A stretch of DNA of 6,113 bases from an uncultured Lachnospiraceae bacterium. Its GTDB lineage: Bacteria > Bacillota > Clostridia > Lachnospirales > Lachnospiraceae. The stretch spans positions 1-6,113 of the forward strand of contig CAUCWU010000157.1 in the NCBI GenBank assembly GCA_958446555.1. The letters run 5' to 3'. How positions within the stretch are numbered: position 1 is the stretch's first letter; every line of letters begins with the position of its first letter. Shown here in pieces: positions 1 through 4,767 of the stretch. Below the pieces are notes generated by a model. That model made no database searches and had not been told where the DNA came from. It saw only the letters and a list, made by a program, of their open reading frames with translations. Position numbers and translations under genes: made by a program.

Positions 1-66
1 AGTATTGTAAAGCTCAAGTTCTGATGGTAAAATGAAGAAAAAAATAAATGGAAGATAGAGTTTCCG

Positions 67-97
67 TTGAGAATACGTCACGTATTTACTGTATTTT
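67..97 (+). promoter_or_regulatory. Probable def promoter with internal palindromic operator
   Basis: A TTGAGA box at 67-72 and a weak TGTATT/TATTTT box around 90-97 could form a promoter for the deformylase gene. The spacer holds a perfect 15-base palindrome, AATACGTCACGTATT, at 72-86 (7-bp arms around one central C). A dyad placed between -35 and -10 is the usual position for a repressor site, so regulation by a dimeric repressor is inferred; the regulator is not identified. Bases 1-60 contain only short open frames that may be the tail of an upstream gene (stops at 22-24 or 33-35). I could not assign them. Confidence 0.45.
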
Positions 98-121
98 CGA
101 TGGATGAAGAAGGAGAACAAC

Positions 122-532
122 ATGGTCAAACCAATTATGAAAGATATATTTTTCTTAAGTCAAAAGTCAGAGGAAGCGACGAAAGAAGATTTACAGATCG
201 GAAAGGATTTAGAGGATACACTTGAAGCAAACCGTGAGGGATGTGTAGGCATGGCTGCCAATATGATTGGCGTTAGAAAACGCGTCATAATCGTGAATAT
301 GGGATTTGTGGATATTGTAATGTTTAATCCAGTTCTGTTAAAGAAGGATACGCCGTATGAGACAGAGGAAGGTTGCCTATCGCTTGTTGGAGTCAGAAAA
401 ACAACTCGGTATAAGAATATTGAAGTAGAATATTTTGATAAGAACTGGAACAAAAAAAGAATACGTCTCAGTGGCTGGGAAGCACAAATTTGTCAGCATG
501 AGTTAGATCATTTGGAAGGAATTATCATTTAA
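122..532 (+). CDS. def: Peptide deformylase, short clostridial type
   Basis: This gene encodes a 136-residue peptide deformylase, the cytoplasmic metalloenzyme that removes the formyl group from the N-terminal methionine of new proteins. All three family motifs can be found: motif I GVGMAANMIG (residues 41-50 region), motif II EGCLS (83-87) and motif III QHELDH (125-130). The expected metal ligands are Cys85, His126 and His130, with Glu127 as catalytic base. Motif I deviates from the usual GxGxAAxQ, because the position of the conserved Gln is Met48. The protein ends six residues after motif III and so lacks the C-terminal helix of typical 150-190-residue enzymes. I chose ATG 122 because AAGGAG at 110-115 sits 6 nt upstream; the in-frame ATG at 104 lies before that ribosome site. 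Deformylase family assignment is firm. Catalytic activity with the altered motif I is probable but not shown. Confidence 0.9.
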   Translation: MVKPIMKDIFFLSQKSEEATKEDLQIGKDLEDTLEANREGCVGMAANMIGVRKRVIIVNMGFVDIVMFNPVLLKKDTPYETEEGCLSLVGVRKTTRYKNIEVEYFDKNWNKKRIRLSGWEAQICQHELDHLEGIII

Positions 533-533
533 G

Positions 534-593
534 ATGGAACAAGAAAAATTACTACAAGCACTCCACACAGTGGGAAAATTAAAAACTCGATAA
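534..593 (+). pseudogene. N-terminal stump of a probable HD-domain protein
   Basis: An ATG one base after the def stop opens a frame reading MEQEKLLQALHTVGKLKTR and then TAA. From memory of the family, this resembles the first residues of YfbR-like HD-domain phosphohydrolases, where a similar 'ALHxxxKLKxxTRH' start precedes the metal-binding HD motifs. None of those motifs follow here in any frame, so the gene appears cut off after 19 codons. The tight spacing to def suggests that the two were once translated together. The remainder of the gene is not visible elsewhere in the window. A real 19-aa peptide or chance similarity are the alternatives. Confidence 0.4.
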
Positions 594-639
594 CATGGAG
601 GGTGTTTTAGCTCATAACGAGTATTTGAAATAAAATTTT

Positions 640-680
640 AACTACTAAATCGTAATTTAGTAAATCACGATTTAGTAGTT
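640..680. repeat. Nested inverted repeats, operator-like (TACTAAAT/ATTTAGTA)
   Basis: A perfect 14-bp inverted repeat (arms 640-653 and 667-680, left arm AACTACTAAATCGT) encloses a 13-nt loop. A second perfect dyad overlaps it: TACTAAAT (643-650), CGTA, ATTTAGTA (655-662). The half-site ATTTAGTA therefore occurs at 655-662 and 670-677, and in reverse at 643-650. No T-tract follows the right arm, so this is not a convincing terminator. Repeated half-sites of this kind suggest an operator, for example for a MarR-like or TetR-like dimer. The gene it controlled seems to be missing. Confidence 0.5.
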
Positions 681-934
681 TACTGTATACATAAATAAAT
701 TTTAATTTAAATTTGTCAGACTCTTTGACCTATCTTTGTCACATATTACCTTAAATCCACGAAGCACTTCGCTTACCATAATTTAGTAGTAAAAACACAC
801 ATCGTAAATAAAACGGACACAAAATCTTAACGAATCCAACAAATAGCGAACACCTTGCTTTTCTATATTATAACCATAGCAAAGAAAGAGCACAGCAAAT
901 AAATTCTGATGCAGAGTCGAAAGAGTTGATTTAA
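681..934. other. Gene-free decayed stretch
   Basis: I see no supportable gene here on either strand. The notable items are another copy of the half-site, ATTTAGTAGT at 781-790, a small CGAAG-CA-CTTCG dyad at 760-771, and a 25-codon reverse-strand frame (779 down to 702) with no ribosome site. The + strand frame from about 812 to 934 is open but has no start codon and no recognisable motif. The stretch is AT-rich and frame-broken, consistent with remnants of deleted genes. Confidence 0.4.
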
Positions 935-1259
935 AGTAATGACTTCAGAGCAATTAGATTCAAGGAAGGACAAGATAGCACCTACGGAGCAGGCGGTTTC
1001 GGAGAAATGGGCGGCGCACCAAACGGAGAACCGAATGGTGAGCGTCCAGATATGCCAGAAGATAGCAATGAGGAAGCAAGCAGTGTATTCACAATTTCAG
1101 GAATTTTCAACAACTTCTCTCATATTAGCGAACTGACAACAGAAGCTAGATACATTAAAGCCAGGTGAGACACAGACAGTCATTCTTCCCAATATTAAAG
1201 AGTCACTTTCGCGACTTGTAATCGAGAGCCCAGGATGGAAGCGAGAGCATTTTTTATAA
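935..1259 (+). pseudogene. Frame-broken remnant of a Gly/Pro/Asn-rich protein
   Basis: One frame (935-1168) encodes a low-complexity segment, with GAGGFGEMGGAPNGEPNGER at its core, followed by an acidic stretch and 'FTISGIFNNFSHISE'. It has no start codon and begins just after an in-frame stop at 932-934. A different frame then reads 'DTLKPGETQTVILPNIKESL' up to a stop at 1257-1259. The switch of protein-like sequence between frames suggests a frameshifted C-terminal fragment. Gly/Pro/Asn-rich tails of this type are known in clostridial secreted or cell-surface proteins (for example carbohydrate-binding-domain or CotH-like proteins), but I cannot name this one. An ATG-started frame at 939-1136 overlaps it and looks like a shadow. 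Confidence 0.4.
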
Positions 1260-1303
1260 ATTAAACGACATAATAAAAGCCATGAAATAATGTATGTTTA
1301 TAA

Positions 1304-1331
1304 TTGACAATTAAAAATGACATGCTATACT
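1304..1331 (+). promoter_or_regulatory. Sigma-A promoter of the MFS transporter gene
   Basis: A perfect -35 TTGACA (1304-1309) and a -10 TATACT (1326-1331) are separated by 16 bases ending in TGC. Transcription should begin near 1338, giving a leader of about 180 nt before the transporter start. The promoter is almost a copy of the one at 2740-2767. Confidence 0.85.
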
Positions 1332-1392
1332 GAAAGCCAGATTCGCCAGAAATCTGACTTTTGTGATCATACAAAAAGGAGAAGGAGATACT

Positions 1393-1404
1393 ATGCCGCA
1401 TTAA
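1393..1404 (+). CDS. Leader ORF, Met-Pro-His
   Basis: ATG CCG CAT TAA follows AAGGAG (1382-1387) with a 5-nt gap, a stronger ribosome site than that of many full genes. Three codons cannot encode a useful protein, so the likely role is to place a translating ribosome on the leader. A ribosome paused at the stop codon would cover 1405-1415, the arm that otherwise pairs with the transporter's ribosome site. The function is inferred from position and pairing. Confidence 0.5.
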   Translation: MPH

Positions 1405-1427
1405 CTGTTATCACATGGAAACGAAAT

Positions 1428-1483
1428 AAAAGCGTCACAAAGCTTTATGCAAACGCATAGGGTTTTTAAGTGAACGCTTTTTT
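1428..1483 (+). terminator. Intrinsic terminator inside the MFS leader
   Basis: A long hairpin has AAAAGCGTCAC (1428-1438) pairing with GTGAACGCTTTT (1470-1481), with one bulged A. It continues inward through A/T and G/T pairs to TATGC-AAAC-GCATA (1446-1459), and six T follow from 1478. It lies upstream of the transporter start and would stop transcription early unless refolded or read through, which fits an attenuator. Confidence 0.75.
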
Positions 1484-1517
1484 GTATATATTTTTTGTGA
1501 TAACAGGAGAAATTAAG

Positions 1518-2738
1518 ATGAAAAAATTGAATAGAATAATCAAGATGGATAGCTACGATGCGGTATCCTTCTTTAATGGTCTTGTGTTTTTTGCACCAGT
1601 GTCACTTTTGGTACGAACACAAGCAGGTGTGTCTCAGAGCATGTTCTTTTTATTACAGGCATTGCTTTCTGTAATCACGTTTTTGGGTGAAATTCCAACT
1701 GGTTTTTTGACAGATCGAATCGGCTATAAGCGTTCGCTTGTACTTTCGCAGGGACTCTTGCTTTTAGCACGTTTTCTTTTATTTGTCAGTTTCATTTGCA
1801 AAAGTCCAGTACTTTTTTCAGTAGAGGCGATAGTAGAGGGGCTTTCCTATTGTTTTGTATCTGGTACAGACAGTGCCTATGTGTACGAGGTATATGGAAC
1901 AAAAAATTATCTTTCCAAAATGACACATGCGTCCAACTGTGGCACGGCAGGTTTTCTCATTAGCACAGTTGTCTATGTTGTGATTTATCACGTATTTAAT
2001 ATAGAAGGACTTCTTCTTTCTACAATTGCAACTAGTATGGCAGCGGCATTTTTTTCGTTCAAACTAAAGAAAGAGCCATCAAAAGTAATTGGTCAAAAAG
2101 AACCCCAAAATAAAACAACCAGTTACACAGAAAACGATCAGGATAATAAAAATATGGAAAATTGCCATCCACTTAAGCGACTCTTTTCCACAATGAAGCA
2201 TCCAAAAGCACTCCTATTTGCAGTGGAACTTTCTGTTTTTCAAGTATCGTGGCTATTAATTAACTTCTTTTATGTCGAAAAATTAGAAACATGTGGTATT
2301 TCAGTGGAGTGGATGTCAGCTGTGATACTCGGCTATTCAGCAGTTGAGATGCTCGCAGAGCCAATTATACGAAAGATTGGCAATGCATTCTCAAATACAT
2401 GGGCATTTGTCTTTGAAGTTGCCAGTGGTATCGGATTTCTTCTTTTTGGATTTATTTCTCATAAAATTCTAGTAGTAGCCCTCATGTTAATACTACCGCT
2501 TTTACTGAAACTGCCAGAGTATTTTGTGATGGAGCAAGAAAATGTATTAGTGGATATGCTTGGTGCAGATACACAGAGAGCAGCGGCACTTTCTTTATTA
2601 AATATGGGTGTCAGCATCATCGAGATTTTCGCTTTGTTTGCATCCGCTGCGTTAACTGCAGTCGGAATCAGTTGGTGTTTCTTTGGTGTTGGTATTTTAT
2701 TAATTATTGCAATGCTTTGCTTAACCGCTACAAATTAA
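1518..2738 (+). CDS. MFS transporter, probable drug efflux
   Basis: This encodes a 406-residue integral membrane protein of the major facilitator superfamily, presumably a proton-driven exporter in the cell membrane. About 12 hydrophobic segments can be traced in two halves, split by a polar, charged loop at about residues 183-230. The family's motif A is clear between the second and third segments (GFLTDRIGYKR, residues 62-72, with Asp66, Arg67 and Gly69). The length is normal for a 12-TM drug exporter. I chose ATG 1518 because AGGAG (1505-1509) lies 8 nt upstream; the in-frame GTG at 1470 falls inside the terminator hairpin. The gene follows an attenuator-like leader and precedes an ABC-F gene, a pairing known from mef(A)-msr(D), so export of a ribosome-targeting antibiotic is inferred. 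The substrate cannot be read from sequence. No terminator follows, so transcripts may run into the ABC-F unit. Confidence 0.85.
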   Translation: MKKLNRIIKMDSYDAVSFFNGLVFFAPVSLLVRTQAGVSQSMFFLLQALLSVITFLGEIPTGFLTDRIGYKRSLVLSQGLLLLARFLLFVSFICKSPVLFSVEAIVEGLSYCFVSGTDSAYVYEVYGTKNYLSKMTHASNCGTAGFLISTVVYVVIYHVFNIEGLLLSTIATSMAAAFFSFKLKKEPSKVIGQKEPQNKTTSYTENDQDNKNMENCHPLKRLFSTMKHPKALLFAVELSVFQVSWLLINFFYVEKLETCGISVEWMSAVILGYSAVEMLAEPIIRKIGNAFSNTWAFVFEVASGIGFLLFGFISHKILVVALMLILPLLLKLPEYFVMEQENVLVDMLGADTQRAAALSLLNMGVSIIEIFALFASAALTAVGISWCFFGVGILLIIAMLCLTATN

Positions 2739-2739
2739 G

Positions 2740-2767
2740 TTGACAAAAAGAAAAAGTCTGCTATACT
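2740..2767 (+). promoter_or_regulatory. Sigma-A promoter of the ABC-F gene
   Basis: TTGACA (2740-2745) and TATACT (2762-2767) are separated by 16 bases ending in TGC and followed by GAAA, the same arrangement as at 1304-1335. The -35 box starts two bases after the transporter's stop. Transcription should start near 2774, giving a leader of about 190 nt. Confidence 0.85.
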
Positions 2768-2789
2768 GAAAATCAGAAAAAAGAAAGGC

Positions 2790-2837
2790 ATGTATGCGAG
2801 AAGCTACATGTACGGTGAGGGAATGATTATTCGATAA
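2790..2837 (+). CDS. Candidate leader peptide of the ABC-F gene
   Basis: The frame from ATG 2790 reads MYARSYMYGEGMIIR and stops at 2835-2837, within the arm that can pair with the terminator. Its ribosome site is poorly placed, as AAAGG ends only one base before the ATG. The out-of-frame ATG at 2794 sits 5 nt after the same AAAGG and would give the 10-residue peptide MREATCTVRE ending at 2826. Either could be the real stalling peptide, and I cannot decide from one sequence. The start region is in a hairpin, so translation may depend on RNA folding. Confidence 0.45.
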   Translation: MYARSYMYGEGMIIR

Positions 2838-2885
2838 GTAGATTTGGAGTTACAACAAATATAAGGCCATAAGGGTCTTGTTTGT

Positions 2886-2942
2886 GTGCACCGAATCAGC
2901 TTATTGAGGGGTATTCCCTTTTTTTGTGCTGCTTTGGTGCAC
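2886..2942 (+). terminator. Attenuator hairpin upstream of the ABC-F gene
   Basis: An outer stem pairs GTGCACCGAATCAGC (2886-2900) with GCTGCTTTGGTGCAC (2928-2942), 14 of 15 positions counting one G-U. Inside it, AGGG (2907-2910) pairs with CCCT (2916-2919), and a run of seven T (2919-2925) follows. The inner hairpin with its T-run resembles a weak intrinsic terminator. The outer stem would fold only after passing it and ends 11 bases before the ribosome site AGGTG (2954-2958), so it may instead affect translation. Confidence 0.6.
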
Positions 2943-2964
2943 CAGAAGGGTACAGGTGCAATAT

Positions 2965-4509
2965 ATGCTGCAAATAAAAAAATTGACATTGACACATAAA
3001 AAAGACCTACGAGAGATCTTATCAGACTTTTCCTGTGTATTCAATAATGGCGATAAGGCAGTCGTGATCGGTGAAGAGGGAAATGGAAAATCGACCTTAT
3101 TAAAATGGATCTATCATCCAGAATTGATTGAGGAATACTGTGATGCAGAGGGTGATCGGCTTGTAAGTGGAGAGGTATTAGGCTATCTTTCTCAAGAGCT
3201 TCCAACAGAAGACCAAGATAAAAGTATATATGAGTTCTTTTCAGAAAAAGATTACTTTTGGAATCAGACACCAAAAGAGCTGAATAAAATGGCATCAAGA
3301 TTTCAACTATCACCTAATTTTTTTTATCAGGATCAAAAAATGGCTACTCTTTCTGGTGGTGAAAAGGTAAAGGCACAGTTAATGCGAATCCTTTTTTCAG
3401 AACCAACTGTACTCTTACTGGATGAGCCATCAAATGATATCGACATTGAAACACTAGAGACATTAGAAGAACTGATTCTTAACTGGGATAAAATTGTAAT
3501 TTATATTTCGCATGACGAGACACTCATTGAACGGACTGCAAATAAAATCATCCATATTGAGCAAATTAGGCGTAAAACAAAAAGTCGATATTGCATCGCA
3601 AATATGAGCTACTTGGAATATTTGAAAAAACGAAGCAGTGAAATGGAAAATCAGGCAAGACAGGCAGCTGATGAACGGCGACAGAAGCAGATACGCGACG
3701 AAAAATATCAAAGAATTTATCAAAGCGTTGAGCATGCGCAGGCAGTCATCACAAGACAAAATCCATCAGGAGGGCGTCTTCTGAAGAAAAAAATGCATGC
3801 TGTTAAGTCAATGGGGCGTCGTTTTGATCGAGAAGATCATAAAATGACGGAAATGCCAGATGAGGAGACTGCAATTTATTTTGAGCTTGGAGCAAAAGCT
3901 CAGATACCAGCAGGAAAAACTGTGCTTGAATTTTCGTTAGATCAATTGCAATCACCAGATGGCAGTCGTATTCTTGCTACAAACATCTTTCTTCGCATCC
4001 GAGGAAATGAAAAGATTTGCATCATTGGAAAAAATGGGGCAGGAAAAACGACACTCATAAAAAAGATAGCAGAAGAACTCTTGCAAAGAAATGACATTCA
4101 TGCTGAATACATGCCACAAAACTATGAGGATTCTCTTGATCTGACAAAAACGCCAGTTACATTTTTGTCAGTAGTAGGTGATAAAGAGGAAACAACAAAG
4201 ATTCGCACCTATCTTGGTTCCCTCAAATATACGGCAGAGGAGATGGATCATCCAATTAGGGAACTTTCTGGAGGACAGAAGGCAAAGGTATTGCTACTCA
4301 AAATGAGCTTATCAGGTGCAAATGTATTGATTCTCGACGAGCCAACAAGAAATTTCTCACCACTATCTGGCCCAGTGATTCGCAAAATGTTAGCCGAATT
4401 TCCAGGTGCAATCATTAGCATCTCCCATGATCGCAAGTATATCGAGGAAGTGTGCGATAAAGTATATCGGTTGGAAGCAGATGGGCTAGTTGTAAATTCA
4501 AGGATGTAG
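2965..4509 (+). CDS. ABC-F ATPase, probable antibiotic ribosome-protection protein
   Basis: This is a 514-residue cytoplasmic protein with two ATP-binding cassettes and no membrane segments, the ABC-F architecture. NBD1 has Walker A GEEGNGKST (36-44), signature LSGGE (129-133), Walker B VLLLDE (149-154) and His183. A charged linker spans roughly 213-300 and would reach into the ribosome. NBD2 has Walker A GKNGAGKTT (355-363), signature LSGGQ (434-438), Walker B VLILDE (454-459) and His488. Both catalytic Glu (154, 459) are present. After the second Walker B the usual 'PTNHLD' is replaced by PTRNFSPLS. Resistance ABC-F proteins bind the ribosomal E site and displace drugs from the 50S subunit. 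The drug class (macrolide, lincosamide, streptogramin A or pleuromutilin) cannot be set from sequence. I chose ATG 2965, with AGGTG 6 nt upstream; the in-frame GTG at 2926 lies inside the leader hairpin. A housekeeping translation-factor role is less likely given the leader and the efflux neighbour. Confidence 0.85.
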   Translation: MLQIKKLTLTHKKDLREILSDFSCVFNNGDKAVVIGEEGNGKSTLLKWIYHPELIEEYCDAEGDRLVSGEVLGYLSQELPTEDQDKSIYEFFSEKDYFWNQTPKELNKMASRFQLSPNFFYQDQKMATLSGGEKVKAQLMRILFSEPTVLLLDEPSNDIDIETLETLEELILNWDKIVIYISHDETLIERTANKIIHIEQIRRKTKSRYCIANMSYLEYLKKRSSEMENQARQAADERRQKQIRDEKYQRIYQSVEHAQAVITRQNPSGGRLLKKKMHAVKSMGRRFDREDHKMTEMPDEETAIYFELGAKAQIPAGKTVLEFSLDQLQSPDGSRILATNIFLRIRGNEKICIIGKNGAGKTTLIKKIAEELLQRNDIHAEYMPQNYEDSLDLTKTPVTFLSVVGDKEETTKIRTYLGSLKYTAEEMDHPIRELSGGQKAKVLLLKMSLSGANVLILDEPTRNFSPLSGPVIRKMLAEFPGAIISISHDRKYIEEVCDKVYRLEADGLVVNSRM

Positions 4510-4524
4510 CAAATAAAAAGTAGT

Positions 4525-4561
4525 GGGCGTTGAGGTGAACTGCTTCACCTCAATGCCCTTT
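4525..4561 (+). terminator. Hairpin terminator after the ABC-F gene
   Basis: A 15-bp stem with one G-U pair, GGGCGTTGAGGTGAA (4525-4539) with TTCACCTCAATGCCC (4544-4558), closes a CTGC loop. Only TTTGT follows, so the T-tract is short. It starts 15 bases after the ABC-F stop and is the likely end of the resistance transcript. Confidence 0.7.
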
Positions 4562-4569
4562 GTAACCTA

Positions 4570-4609
4570 GAAAGTCGCATCTATGCGAACTTTCGCTTGC
4601 CTTTTTTTT
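4570..4609 (+). terminator. Second hairpin with downstream T8 tract
   Basis: GAAAGTCGCA (4570-4579) pairs with TGCGAACTTTC (4584-4594), with one bulged A and a TCTA loop. Eight T lie at 4602-4609, but seven bases separate stem and T-run, so termination would be inefficient. It may back up the preceding hairpin. The proposed suf -35 box lies in the gap. Confidence 0.4.
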
Positions 4610-4625
4610 AACAATGCTGTATAAT
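4597..4625 (+). promoter_or_regulatory. Probable suf operon promoter
   Basis: TTGCCT (4597-4602) and a perfect TATAAT (4620-4625) are 17 bases apart. This would start transcription near 4632, about 136 nt before sufC. A second TATAAT at 4737-4742 lacks a good -35 box at the right distance but could be an alternative, activator-dependent start. Confidence 0.55.
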
Positions 4626-4627
4626 AG

Positions 4628-4730
4628 CCCCGTATCAACCTATAAAAACTGTAGGAAATAGGTTTTGTAATGCCAGGGTTTCAAACTTAAAAGCCGATTG
4701 TGCTTGTACGGGAAAGATTCATGGGCATTA
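4628..4730 (+). promoter_or_regulatory. Structured leader upstream of sufC
   Basis: Three perfect complementary pairs are visible: CCCGTA (4629-4634) with TACGGG (4707-4712), AACCTAT (4637-4643) with ATAGGTT (4658-4664), and TAATGCC (4668-4674) with GGCATTA (4724-4730). The first and third cross, so together they would make a pseudoknot. I do not match the sequence to a riboswitch class I know. A cis-acting RNA for the iron-sulfur operon, protein-binding dyads, or the remnant of an integration site are all possible. Confidence 0.35.
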
Positions 4731-4767
4731 ATATAGTATAATATTTTATCATTGAGGAGGCACTGCG

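Larger units (their letters stand above)
1338..1517 (+). promoter_or_regulatory. Attenuator-type leader of the MFS transporter gene
   Basis: The leader holds a small 5' hairpin (CAGATT 1338-1343 with AATCTG 1351-1356), a very strong ribosome site (two GGAG copies, 1378-1387), a 3-codon ORF, a strong terminator-like hairpin (1428-1483) and the transporter's ribosome site AGGAG (1505-1509). CTGTTATCACA (1405-1415), immediately after the short ORF's stop, is perfectly complementary to TGTGATAACAG (1496-1506), which overlaps the transporter's ribosome site. ATCACA (1410-1415) could instead pair with TGTGAT (1362-1367), so two folds compete. This is the layout of drug-inducible ribosome-mediated attenuation; the inducer is unknown. 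Confidence 0.7.
2774..2964 (+). promoter_or_regulatory. Attenuator-type leader of the ABC-F gene
   Basis: This long untranslated leader holds a hairpin CATGTA (2789-2794) with TACATG (2805-2810) around the short-ORF starts, then the short ORFs, then a terminator-like structure at 2886-2942. TTCGATAAGT (2830-2839), at the end of the longer short ORF, can pair with GCTTATTGAG (2899-2908), ten pairs counting three G-U. That would disrupt the terminator arms, so the two folds exclude each other. Leaders of this design are known for antibiotic-resistance ABC-F genes of Firmicutes, where drug-stalled ribosomes turn the gene on. Control by that mechanism is inferred here. Confidence 0.7.

Noticed and set aside
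104..121. ATG 104 as the def start
   Set aside because: The ribosome site AAGGAG (110-115) lies downstream of it and serves ATG 122.
640..680. Inverted repeat as the def terminator
   Set aside because: The stem is AT-rich, the loop is 13 nt, and no T-tract follows; overlapping dyads fit an operator better.
702..779. 25-codon reverse-strand ORF beginning MVSEVLRGFK
   Set aside because: It is short, has no ribosome site upstream, and no family is recognised.
939..1136. 65-codon ORF as a real gene
   Set aside because: It has no ribosome site and no recognisable protein character, and it overlaps a Gly/Pro/Asn-rich frame that looks more like former coding sequence.
1470..1517. Upstream in-frame GTG start for the MFS gene (16 extra residues)
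   Set aside because: It lies in the right arm of the terminator hairpin and has no ribosome site, whereas ATG 1518 has AGGAG at good spacing.
2926..2964. Upstream in-frame GTG start for the ABC-F gene
   Set aside because: It lies within the attenuator stem; ATG 2965 has AGGTG 6 nt upstream and an N-terminus that fits ABC-F proteins.
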